Shown here one piece after another: positions 1 to 5,805 of a stretch of 7,439 nucleotides of DNA (positions are counted from its first letter, which is position 1; each line of letters starts with the position of its first letter). A program made the position numbers and the translations under genes. The notes beneath the pieces were generated by a model. The model was given only the letters and a program-made list of their open reading frames with translations, was not told where the DNA came from and made no database searches. Source of the DNA: Cyanobacteria bacterium UBA8803 (GTDB lineage Bacteria; Cyanobacteriota; Cyanobacteriia; Cyanobacteriales; Coleofasciculaceae); NCBI GenBank assembly GCA_003505715.1, contig DNXU01000327.1:5846-13284 (forward strand), read 5' to 3'.

Positions 1-2
1 CC

Positions 3-22
3 AACAACTAACAACTAACAAC
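3..22. repeat. Heptanucleotide tandem repeat (AACAACT) across the pth stop
   Basis: Nearly three copies of the 7-bp unit AACAACT run head to tail. The array contains the pth stop codon (8-10, TAG on the minus strand) and encodes the last four residues, Val-Val-Ser-Cys. It may continue left of the window. Short tandem heptamers are common between genes in filamentous cyanobacteria; here the array has entered the end of a gene. Confidence 0.8.
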
Positions 23-625
23 ACGGCTGTTGTAGAGATTCATGGCTTTTTCAACCCCTTGCTTGAGGGTGAGTTCCACAGCGTCAGTGGCGAGTTGGAG
101 AACCTCAGATACTAACTGGGTTTCTTCTGGGGAAAATTTGCCCAGAACGTGGGAGACAGTGTCCCGATCTGGGCTAGATTTACCAATGCCAATGCGCAGG
201 CGTGGGAAATTTTGCGTACCGAGATGAGCGATCGCGGACTTCATCCCATTATGCCCTCCTGCTGAACCTGAAAGGCGCAGTCGCAAACGCCCTACGGGTA
301 AATCCAAATCGTCATAGATAATCAATACCGACTCAGGTGGTAGCTTATACCAATCTATGGCGGCACGAATGGCTTGCCCCGAACGGTTCATATAAGTCAG
401 AGGCTTGAGCAAACGTATCTGTTTTCCAGCTGGCCCACGTCCTTCTCCTGCCAAAGCCTGGAACCTACGATTTTCGCTCCAAGAAATCTGTGCCCGATGG
501 GCTAAGGTATCAACCACCTCAAAGCCAATGTTGTGGCGTGTTTTGTAGTACTTAGGTTCTGGATTTCCCAAACCCACAATTAGCTGAGGAATTACTACTG
601 TAGAGAGTAAAGTCGCGTCTGTCAT
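8..625 (-). CDS. pth: Peptidyl-tRNA hydrolase
   Basis: Cytosolic enzyme that cleaves the ester bond between peptide and tRNA in peptidyl-tRNAs dropped from ribosomes, recycling tRNA. The 205-aa product covers the whole family. Visible motifs are the N-terminal LIVGLGNP (N21), RHNIGF with catalytic His31, MNRSG (N80), YDDLDLP (D105) and GGHNG (H125, N126). By alignment from memory these correspond to E. coli N10, H20, N68, D93, H113 and N114, so the active site is intact. There are about 11 extra residues before the core compared with E. coli. The ATG at 625 is the only plausible start: no ATG, GTG or TTG lies between it and the core. No clear Shine-Dalgarno precedes it. The C-terminal four residues are encoded by a heptamer repeat and are unlikely to be conserved. 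The DUF2811 gene lies 77 bp upstream on the same strand, so cotranscription is possible. Confidence 0.97.
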   Translation of the reverse strand: MTDATLLSTVVIPQLIVGLGNPEPKYYKTRHNIGFEVVDTLAHRAQISWSENRRFQALAGEGRGPAGKQIRLLKPLTYMNRSGQAIRAAIDWYKLPPESVLIIYDDLDLPVGRLRLRLSGSAGGHNGMKSAIAHLGTQNFPRLRIGIGKSSPDRDTVSHVLGKFSPEETQLVSEVLQLATDAVELTLKQGVEKAMNLYNSRVVSC

Positions 626-662
626 GGGTTTCTACAAGCTTCAGGGCAAAGATTCAAGGAGA

Positions 663-680
663 AAGGGAGAATTCTCCTTT
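663..680. repeat. Palindrome between DUF2811 gene and pth
   Basis: A 9+9 bp palindrome (one G-T pair) is centred on the GAATTC at 669-674. It lies in the purine/pyrimidine-biased gap between the two genes. As RNA it could form a hairpin with a tiny loop, but no T-run follows on the minus strand, so it is not a standard terminator. It could be a processing or attenuation site, or chance within low-complexity sequence. Confidence 0.35.
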
Positions 681-702
681 CCCCCTTTCCCTAATCTCAT
701 TT

Positions 703-933
703 TCAAACAGGATCGGGATACTGAAAAAGAGATTCTAGATAGACACGGGCACAGGCTCGGTAATTCTGGGATGCTTCTAGCGTCTTACCATTTCCATTTT
801 GGAGCAAAAACAGCGATAACGCTGCGGCAAACAGCCGATCTTGATCCCAATTGGGATGGGTCTCCAAGTAGCGCTTGAGGGACTCGTGTAGGTCTTCAGG
901 AATTTCTGCCAGGATGCTGACGGTTGCGTTCAT
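703..933 (-). CDS. DUF2811 family small protein, possible ribbon-helix-helix fold
   Basis: Small 76-aa cytosolic protein recognised as the cyanobacterial DUF2811 type by its opening VSILAEIPEDLHESLKRYLE and the later YRACARVYLESLF. Function is not established. The start was set at 933 rather than at the in-frame ATG at 951: the 933 ATG is preceded at short distance by AGAGGT (minus strand), and the conserved part begins right after it. The first ~45 residues have the pattern short strand (TVSILAEI), helix (PEDLHESLKRYLETHP), helix (DQDRLFAAALSLFLLQ). This resembles ribbon-helix-helix DNA-binding proteins, but that is my inference. The C-terminal ~25 residues (YRACARVY) form a further predicted helix. 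It lies directly upstream of pth on the same strand. No membrane segment or signal peptide is visible. Confidence 0.85.
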   Translation of the reverse strand: MNATVSILAEIPEDLHESLKRYLETHPNWDQDRLFAAALSLFLLQNGNGKTLEASQNYRACARVYLESLFQYPDPV

Positions 934-939
934 ATTTAC
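934..939 (-). promoter_or_regulatory. Ribosome binding region deciding the DUF2811 start
   Basis: On the minus strand AGAGGTAAAT leads directly into the ATG at 933. The GAGGT core is about 5 nt away, a normal spacing, and this favours 933 over the upstream in-frame ATG at 951, which has no such sequence close by. The listed span covers the spacer and the edge of the core. Confidence 0.55.
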
Positions 940-1076
940 CTCTTGTTTCATCGCGTGTTACAACAAAGCTACCCTACTCTTGTATGTCTCTTGCCAATCA
1001 TGCCTTGCAGCTGAGAGTGCTTGACATGTGCTTGGGAAAAGCATCTACTTCTACTGCCGCTCTCGCTTTTCTCCAA

Positions 1077-1107
1077 TTTATAAATGGGCTAGTCGCACTA
1101 TTGTCAG
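1077..1107 (-). promoter_or_regulatory. Candidate promoter for the DUF2811-pth pair
   Basis: On the minus strand, CTGACA (1107-1102, 5 of 6 to the -35 consensus) and TATAAA (1082-1077, 5 of 6 to the -10) are separated by 19 bp, slightly long. A perfect TTGACA lies a little further up (1130-1125), with a weak GACAAT as its partner. Transcription would run toward the DUF2811 gene with a leader of about 140 nt. Confidence 0.25.
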
Positions 1108-1205
1108 CTGAGATGGGGTGGGGTTGTCAATGATGAGAAATATTACAACCTTTGTCAAACGCTAAAAATTTTTACGAGATGATGAGGGTTAGAGGCCGAT
1201 CCCCG

Positions 1206-1223
1206 TTACATTACTTCATGTAA
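1206..1223. repeat. Small inverted repeat TTACAT / ATGTAA
   Basis: Two perfect 6-bp arms are separated by 6 bp (TACTTC). The size and spacing would suit a dimeric regulator site or a small hairpin. No gene starts immediately next to it, so a role is only a possibility. Confidence 0.3.
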
Positions 1224-1303
1224 ACTCAGTCCTTCGCTGCCGCCGGATAGCCTGTTCAGAAATCCCCAGTAAGGCGGAAAGACTCGATTCTATCGTTCAA
1301 ACC

Positions 1304-1377
1304 TGTGGAAAACCAGGAGCAATTTGTGGAAAAGGTAAAATACCGTGTGGAAATGCTGGGGAATCTGGTGGGGAAAA
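1304..1377 (+). promoter_or_regulatory. Cluster of DnaA-box-like nonamers
   Basis: TGTGGAAAA, the reverse complement of TTTTCCACA, occurs exactly at 1304-1312 and 1325-1333. One-mismatch copies are TGTGGAAAT at 1346-1354 and TGGGGAAAA at 1369-1377. The first three are exactly 21 bp apart, about two helical turns, and all point the same way. TTTTCCACA is, as I recall, the DnaA-box form described for cyanobacterial origins (E. coli: TTATCCACA). An AT-rich spot lies about 130 bp to the left. No dnaA or dnaN gene is in view, so this could be an origin, a DnaA-titrating or DnaA-regulated site, or coincidence. Confidence 0.45.
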
Positions 1378-1403
1378 CTAGGGTGAAAGATAAGAATTGC
1401 AAA

Positions 1404-1525
1404 GGGAACGGGGAACTTTTACCCCACCACCAAACTTTCCACCTGTAGAGGTGGAAGCCTCGGACTTCCTCAGGACTGTAGAGAACAGGAAACGGGAAAC
1501 TCGGCTTTGAGCGCTCCCCGTTCCC
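1404..1525. repeat. Inverted-repeat-flanked noncoding block
   Basis: GGGAACGGGG at 1404-1413 is matched in inverted orientation by CCCCGTTCCC at 1516-1525, a perfect 10-bp inverted repeat about 100 bp apart. A related GGAAACGGG lies near 1488-1496 and could pair with the right arm as a local hairpin with one bulge. The block encloses the hairpin at 1437-1456. GGGAACGGGGAA-type sequence is common low-complexity intergenic filler in filamentous cyanobacteria, so this need not be a mobile element. Confidence 0.35.
1437..1456. repeat. Perfect 8-bp hairpin with 4-nt loop
   Basis: TTCCACCT and AGGTGGAA are exact inverse complements separated by GTAG. The stem is stable, but no T-run follows on either strand, so it is not a classical terminator. 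The CTGTAGAG beginning inside it recurs about 35 bp later. It could be a structural RNA element downstream of the HD-GYP gene or a remnant of an IS200/IS605-type end; neither can be shown here. Confidence 0.45.
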
Positions 1526-1546
1526 TATTCCCTATTCCCTATTCCC
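1521..1546. repeat. Tandem heptamer TTCCCTA
   Basis: Three full copies and one partial copy of TTCCCTA run head to tail, 14 bp beyond the stop codon of the HD-GYP gene. This is a typical short tandemly repeated sequence of filamentous cyanobacteria. Copy number is likely to vary between strains by slippage. Confidence 0.85.
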
Positions 1547-1559
1547 GTTCTTTAGCTCT

Positions 1560-3254
1560 TCAAGCCACAGACTGAACGTCAACTGCTAGAGTGTGACCTA
1601 AGACGGAGAAGACTTGGCGTTGTTCAAATAAATCAACTAAGTCTTTGTTGATTTTGGTTCTGGCAGCTTCTTGTCGCAGGATTTGTAGCGCAGTTTCTAT
1701 GGGTAACCGACGCTTGTAGGGGCGATCGCTAGCGGTGAGTGCGTCGTAAATATCTGCAACCGTAAGCATCTGGGTTTGGATGGGAATTTCTTCCTGCTTC
1801 AAACCTTGGGGATAGCCGGTGCCATCCAGTTTTTCGTGATGCCCGTAGGCAATGGTTGGCACATTTTTGAGATGTTTTGTCCAGGGAATGCGTCGGAGAA
1901 AGTGGTAGGTGTGAGTAACGTGGGATTCAATACCCGACCGTTCTTGAGAAGTCAGGTTACCTCTGGGCACCAGCAACTGAACCATCTCTTCCTCAGTAAT
2001 CAGAGGTTTGGTTACTCCATCAATATCTCGGTAGGTATATTTAGACAGGGCTTTCAGTTGAGCTGCCGTCTCTTCCGAAAACGCCTGAAAATCTCTTCGG
2101 AGAATGGCATCAGGCTCGTTAAGTTCTCGAATTAGATCCCAGTAGTAATTAAGTGTTTGAATAGTTTGAGATAACTGGGTATCGGTTTGTTCGATTTGTT
2201 TGCAGTGGATGCAGCCAGAACCGTCAGGGGATTCAGAATGTCCGTGGCTGGGATGTTCCAGTAAATACTTAAATTTTAGTTGAGCGCATTCCATTTCTCG
2301 AGTGCGCTGTGTTAAAGCAAAGCGATGGCGAATCACTTCTAGCTGGTGAGGGTAAAGTTTTTTCTGCTTCCCTAAAACCGCTTCTGGAACGCCCACTTTA
2401 CCAAAATCGTGCAATAGCGCTGCATAGCGAACTTCTCGAATTTGGCGCTCGTTTAAATGAACTGATCGCAGTGGCCCGGTCATGATACTAGACGCTTCTT
2501 GGCCTAGCCGGACGGTGAGTTCAGCCACCCGTTCCGAATGACCTGAGGTCGTCGGGTCTCGTGCCTCAATAATTTGAACAGAAGCCCTCACAAACCCTTC
2601 AAACAGGTTCTCAATACTCTCTTGAAGTTGATTGCGTTGAATGGAAATAGCTGCCTGAGAAGCCAGCGATCGCACAACCCGTTGTTCCCAGTCTGAATAA
2701 GGCTGGGTTAGTGAGAGCGCGTTTTCGGTTGTGAAAACCACATCGGCTCTCACCTTACGATTAATTAGCTGGAGGACGCCAATAACTTCCCCGTCTGGCT
2801 GCTGCATGGGTAGCACTAGTACCGAGCAGGTACGATAGGGCATGTTGATGTCAAAGGTGCGATCTAGCTCGTAAGGCACCTCTGGTGGCAAACTATAGGC
2901 ATCTGGTAAATTTAAGCTTTCACCCGTCAGCGCTACATACCCAGCCAGACTTTTGGGAGTCAGGGGCATGGCAAATTCATGAAAAGGAGCGTCGGGTATA
3001 GAATCGTTCTGAGCTACCTTGAAGATTAACTTGGGAGTGCTATGGGTGCGGTCGATGAGATACACGCTCCCGCCGTCGCTAAAAGTGATTTCTCGGCTCT
3101 TGGATAAAATTAGATTTAGTAATTCGTCCAGATTATTACTGTTGGAAAGGGCTGTGCCAATTGCTAGCAGCTTTTCAACTAGCTCTACCCTTTCAGCTGA
3201 TGCTTCTAAAAATTCTGGGCTATCAAGGATCGTCGGGCCTTGGGAAAGTTTCAT
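1560..3254 (-). CDS. GAF sensor / HD-GYP phosphodiesterase-type protein
   Basis: Cytosolic signalling protein of 564 aa, predicted to bind a small ligand through a GAF domain (residues ~24-205) and to hydrolyse cyclic dinucleotides, probably c-di-GMP, through an HD-GYP domain (~212-545). Visible catalytic-type residues are H239 in GHSERV, H282-D283 and K286 in HDFGK, the signature HHEKLDGTGYP (H472, H473, E474, D477, Y481, P482), and D501 in ADIYDAL followed by RPYKRR. The known metal ligands all have candidates. About 135 residues separate two helices that both look like the ligand-bearing one (LEVIRHRF with H310; GIESHVTH with H445), far more than in ordinary HD-GYP domains. The inserted part holds H334, H337, H339, C348, H350 and C351. 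There is no signal peptide or membrane segment. The ATG at 3254 has no strong ribosome site. The gene stands alone, with large gaps on both sides. The family call is sure; substrate and activity are inferred. Confidence 0.93.
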   Translation of the reverse strand: MKLSQGPTILDSPEFLEASAERVELVEKLLAIGTALSNSNNLDELLNLILSKSREITFSDGGSVYLIDRTHSTPKLIFKVAQNDSIPDAPFHEFAMPLTPKSLAGYVALTGESLNLPDAYSLPPEVPYELDRTFDINMPYRTCSVLVLPMQQPDGEVIGVLQLINRKVRADVVFTTENALSLTQPYSDWEQRVVRSLASQAAISIQRNQLQESIENLFEGFVRASVQIIEARDPTTSGHSERVAELTVRLGQEASSIMTGPLRSVHLNERQIREVRYAALLHDFGKVGVPEAVLGKQKKLYPHQLEVIRHRFALTQRTREMECAQLKFKYLLEHPSHGHSESPDGSGCIHCKQIEQTDTQLSQTIQTLNYYWDLIRELNEPDAILRRDFQAFSEETAAQLKALSKYTYRDIDGVTKPLITEEEMVQLLVPRGNLTSQERSGIESHVTHTYHFLRRIPWTKHLKNVPTIAYGHHEKLDGTGYPQGLKQEEIPIQTQMLTVADIYDALTASDRPYKRRLPIETALQILRQEAARTKINKDLVDLFEQRQVFSVLGHTLAVDVQSVA

Positions 3255-3271
3255 GACTTATTAACCGATAA

Positions 3272-3302
3272 ATTACAAATCTAAAGAACCCTTGCTGGTC
3301 AA
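3272..3302 (-). promoter_or_regulatory. Candidate promoter of the HD-GYP gene
   Basis: On the minus strand, TTGACC (3302-3297) and TGTAAT (3277-3272) each match 5 of 6 consensus bases, with a long 19-bp spacer. The predicted transcript would start only about 10 nt before the ATG, which is short. Low confidence. Confidence 0.22.
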
Positions 3303-3776
3303 ATTTGCTGCCAATTGGAGGAGTTGACGACTCATTATTCATGTTGCATTACCCTGATTATTTATATTTGCAGCCTAGCGATGAGGGTCATTCAGCTATG
3401 ACTTTATCCAGTATATTCCTCATAACTAGCAAATTCATCCGCCATATCATGTATTCTAAAATACGCGATCGTGCTGATTTTATTTCTTTTTTAAGAGTTA
3501 ATTACAGATTGTCATATTTATCGTTAATCTGAACTTTGAAGTCAATATTTTAGTATTTTTCTTCGCAATCGGCAAGACGAAAATTTTTCAATTCTTAGTA
3601 TCTAAAGCAGTGGCTTTTTCCTACTGACCGATAATAATTTAGCAAAGAAAGGGCACAGGGAAAGGGATAATGGAGTTTCTCGTTCCAGATTCTCTAGACC
3701 TAAAGGTTGACTGCTTGAGACTTGTCAAGAGCAGCACTAGGCAATTAGAAATAACCCACCATTTAAAAAAGGTTAA

Positions 3777-3797
3777 AAAGCTTACTTGGCAAGCTTT
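3777..3797 (-). terminator. Possible terminator after the DUF3082 gene
   Basis: On the minus strand, AAAGCTT, a 7-nt loop and AAGCTTT form a perfect 7-bp stem. TT follows at once, and a run of six Ts follows after four bases. It sits about 45 bp past the DUF3082 stop, where the cyclase-DUF3082 transcript should end. The stem is AT-rich and so only moderately stable. Confidence 0.4.
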
Positions 3798-3801
3798 ATT
3801 C

Positions 3802-3833
3802 CCTCCTGCATAGCAGCCTCCTACCTCCTGCAT
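3802..3833. repeat. CCTCCTGCAT direct repeat
   Basis: CCTCCTGCAT occurs at 3802-3811 and 3824-3833, with a partial copy CCTCCTA between (3817-3823). This is a short low-complexity intergenic repeat just past the DUF3082 gene. On the minus strand it reads GCAGGAGG and imitates Shine-Dalgarno sequences, which makes a spurious reading frame there look better than it is. Confidence 0.6.
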
Positions 3834-3840
3834 TCTTTCA

Positions 3841-4188
3841 CTAGTTAGGCGAGGGGGGTGTCCGGCGGTTGTTCAGTCGTTGAATTGAAACTTGGATGGC
3901 GAGAGCCACTAGACCAATAGCAACCATACCAAAGACAAAGGTAGCGAGGGTGGTGATGCCGACTACTAGGGTACGAACCGCGATCGCAATATTAATGGTT
4001 GCCACGTTGCCTGAAGGTAAGGGTTTGTTGGCAAAGGTTTGAGCAATGGAGGAGGTGAGGTAGTAGGAACCGACTGCCAATAATGCAGAAATTAAGGCCG
4101 CACTCAAGCAGCGCAATGGCCCTGGTAGCGTCTGCTCTGGATTAGCGAGCTGAGTCTCTGAGTTGGGGGTGGGAGTTGGAGTATTCAT
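3841..4188 (-). CDS. DUF3082 family small membrane protein
   Basis: Protein of 115 aa recognised as the DUF3082 type, found in cyanobacteria; function unknown. The N-terminal ~22 residues are Pro/Thr/Asn-rich and probably disordered in the cytoplasm or lumen. A hydrophobic helix follows at ~25-45 (CLSAALISALLAVGSYYLTSS), then a polar linker (FANKPLPSGN). A long hydrophobic stretch at ~62-100 probably holds the second membrane helix, and the tail (QRLNNRRTPPSPN) is basic and cytoplasmic by the positive-inside rule. No cleavable signal peptide is evident. The ATG at 4188 has only a weak GGA upstream. It starts 41 bp after the cyclase gene ends, on the same strand, so it is probably cotranscribed; whether it works with the cyclase is unknown. 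Confidence 0.85.
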   Translation of the reverse strand: MNTPTPTPNSETQLANPEQTLPGPLRCLSAALISALLAVGSYYLTSSIAQTFANKPLPSGNVATINIAIAVRTLVVGITTLATFVFGMVAIGLVALAIQVSIQRLNNRRTPPSPN

Positions 4189-4229
4189 AAATCTATTTTT
4201 CCACGAGCGGGGCAGATGCGGAATATGGC

Positions 4230-5717
4230 TTAAAAACTAGCTAGAGTGCAAAAAGGTGGGCACAAAGAGGCGGCAGAGTTTTGGTTTAATAAAAAATCTC
4301 CATTTTTAATTCGCTGACAGCGTTCTAGATAAATTAAAGCAACTCGATCCATCGGGTTTTGGCGCAGACAGTCTTGGAACTTTTGTGCCGCCTCAATGTA
4401 AGAATGTCTGTGGTAAAACAACAGCGCTTCTTCAAAGACCGATCTTGTCGCTGATTTACCTTCCCGGACTTCGGGCGGATCGGCATCAAAGACTTCAAAA
4501 ATGGACACAGTCTTTGATTTTCCCTTGACTCGTACCCTATCAACCAAGCGGATAGCATACTCCGTGGGGTTGGGCAAACTGGCAAAGGTTTGGTGAGAGA
4601 TTAACAATGACACGCCGTAATTTTTTGTCAGTTGTTCAATACGGGCGGCTAGGTTAACGGTATCGCTGATAACTGTACCTTGCAGGCGGTTAAGTCCACC
4701 GACTATACCTAATCTCAAAGCACCTGTATTGATACCAATGCCAATCCTGAGCGGAACATAGCCAACTTTGGCGCGATCTTGGTTGTATTCAGCCAGCCGA
4801 TGCAACATGGCAATTCCCGCTTTAACGGCATCATCTGCATCGCTGCTAAACAATCCCATAATGGCATCACCCATATATTTATCAATTACCCCTTTATTGC
4901 CAATGATGGCAGGCTCCATGCGGCTCAAGTAGGCATTAATAAATTTGAAATTCTCTTCCGGCGTCATACTTTCGCTGAGAGTCGTAAAGTTGCGAATATC
5001 GGCAAAAAGTACCGACATTTCTTGCTCTACTTGGTCTCCCAACTTAACATCAATAATACTTTTTTTGTTTAAAAGCTGGAGAAATTCACGGGGGACAAAA
5101 CGTTCGTAAGCCAGATTTAGTTGAAACAGTTGCTTGGTAAACTGATTCCGCTGTGCTTCTGCTCGTTTGCGATCTGTGATGTCTTGAAAAGCAGCGATCG
5201 CATAGACAACTTCGCCCTTTTCATTAAAAATTGGAGTTGCCCACACTTCTAAGGGAATAATTTTATCCCCTTGATGAATCTCAACATCATCAACCGTTGC
5301 ACTTTTGCCCTTCAAGGCCGAGACAATGGGTTGGCGATCGCTAGGATACAACTGCTCTGTCCCGGCCAGATATACTTGATAAATCTCTAGTAGATCGAGG
5401 CCAGTTAGATCCGACATAATACCTCGACCTAGGATTTGCTTAGCCATCTGATTGGCGTAGTAAGCTTTACCAGAAGCATCAACTACGAACACGCCGATGG
5501 GTACTGCTTCTAGAAACTGTGCTAGTCTTCTCTGACTTTCCTTGGCTGCCTCTTCTGCTTTGTAGTATAAATCGGCCTCAACGCTATCGGAATGTTCGGT
5601 AGTAGTTTCCAGGAGGATTTCTAGGTCGGTTTTTTCTCTCTTTAAGTCTTCTACTTCCCGACGCAACCTTTCTATCTCCCCCAGGAGTTCTTCTCGCGAT
5701 GCCTGTTCTACCTCCAT
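4230..5717 (-). CDS. PAS domain-containing class III adenylate cyclase
   Basis: Predicted soluble enzyme of 495 aa making cAMP from ATP. Order of parts: N-terminal charged coiled coil (~3-65), PAS sensor domain (~63-185, AVPIGVFVVDASGKAYYANQ, ending FQDITDRKRAE), linker helix with ERFVPREFLQLL, cyclase domain (~233-410), TPR-like helical region (~425-471) and a short tail with two cysteines (C486, C490). Metal-binding aspartates are D240 (FADIRNFT) and D284 (KYMGD). K280 and D352 are the pair that selects adenine over guanine. N355 and R359 in TVNLAAR are the transition-state residues. All catalytic positions are present, so a working homodimer is expected. What the PAS domain senses cannot be told: no PAS cofactor residue is diagnostic here. 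The ATG at 5717 lacks a clear ribosome site, but no better start exists. The DUF3082 gene follows 41 bp downstream. Cyanobacteria use several such cyclases for light and nutrient responses. Confidence 0.95.
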   Translation of the reverse strand: MEVEQASREELLGEIERLRREVEDLKREKTDLEILLETTTEHSDSVEADLYYKAEEAAKESQRRLAQFLEAVPIGVFVVDASGKAYYANQMAKQILGRGIMSDLTGLDLLEIYQVYLAGTEQLYPSDRQPIVSALKGKSATVDDVEIHQGDKIIPLEVWATPIFNEKGEVVYAIAAFQDITDRKRAEAQRNQFTKQLFQLNLAYERFVPREFLQLLNKKSIIDVKLGDQVEQEMSVLFADIRNFTTLSESMTPEENFKFINAYLSRMEPAIIGNKGVIDKYMGDAIMGLFSSDADDAVKAGIAMLHRLAEYNQDRAKVGYVPLRIGIGINTGALRLGIVGGLNRLQGTVISDTVNLAARIEQLTKNYGVSLLISHQTFASLPNPTEYAIRLVDRVRVKGKSKTVSIFEVFDADPPEVREGKSATRSVFEEALLFYHRHSYIEAAQKFQDCLRQNPMDRVALIYLERCQRIKNGDFLLNQNSAASLCPPFCTLASF

Positions 5718-5777
5718 GGCCGTCGGGTTTGCGCCTTGCTAAAAATTTACACTGAAATCCATCTGGAACACTTACCC

Positions 5778-5805
5778 ATTATAATTATTACCAAGACATT
5801 ACCAA
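5778..5805 (-). promoter_or_regulatory. Likely promoter of the adenylate cyclase gene
   Basis: On the minus strand, a perfect TATAAT (5783-5778) follows TTGGTA (5805-5800, 4 of 6) with a 16-bp spacer. Transcription would start near 5771, giving a leader of about 55 nt. The -35 lies inside an 11-bp direct repeat (5787-5808), which may be a regulator's site. Confidence 0.5.

Larger units (their letters stand above)
934..1559. other. Gene-free stretch between HD-GYP and DUF2811 genes
   Basis: About 620 bp without a credible coding sequence in either orientation. It holds a possible minus-strand promoter (1077-1107), an AT-rich spot with AAAAATTTTT near 1165-1174, a small inverted repeat TTACAT/ATGTAA (1206-1223), a DnaA-box-like array (1304-1377), a hairpin (1437-1456) and a tandem heptamer (1521-1546). 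The nonamer CAGCTGAGA occurs twice (1008-1016 and 1105-1113). No tRNA or known small RNA signature was recognised. Confidence 0.6.
3255..3840. other. AT-rich gene-poor stretch
   Basis: About 585 bp between the DUF3082 stop and the HD-GYP start, both genes on the minus strand. Only short unlikely reading frames are present. Found here: a weak promoter next to the HD-GYP start, a terminator-like hairpin (3777-3797) and a CCTCCTGCAT repeat (3802-3833). The middle (about 3440-3640) is strongly AT-rich and shows no structure I can name. Confidence 0.6.

Noticed and set aside
624..878. Plus-strand reading frame opposite DUF2811
   Set aside because: Antisense to a recognised family member, so a shadow frame.
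924..1133. Plus-strand reading frame of 69 codons upstream of DUF2811
   Set aside because: It overlaps the well-supported start and ribosome site of DUF2811 on the other strand and matches nothing known to me.
1437..1480. End of an IS200/IS605-type element
   Set aside because: The hairpin alone is suggestive, but no transposase or tnpB remnant and no second end are present.
934..1559. A structural RNA gene (tRNA, SRP RNA, RNase P RNA) in the large gap
   Set aside because: None of the conserved sequence blocks of these RNAs could be found on either strand.
1776..2135. Plus-strand frame of 119 codons inside the HD-GYP gene
   Set aside because: Fully antisense to the conserved catalytic region; no protein features of its own.
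3305..3532. Plus-strand reading frame of 75 codons
   Set aside because: It begins with TTG, lies in AT-rich intergenic DNA, and its translation shows no domain or conserved pattern.
3639..3833. Minus-strand reading frame of 64 codons after the DUF3082 gene
   Set aside because: Its start and first residues come from the CCTCCTGCAT repeat, it runs through the terminator-like hairpin, and the rest is low-complexity sequence with no recognisable family.
4197..4205. TTTTCCACG, one mismatch from a DnaA box, before the DUF3082 gene
   Set aside because: Single isolated copy; about what is expected by chance. The same holds for ATTTCCACA at 7006-7014 inside DUF2605.
4779..5072. Plus-strand frame of 97 codons inside the cyclase gene
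   Set aside because: Antisense to the cyclase catalytic core.
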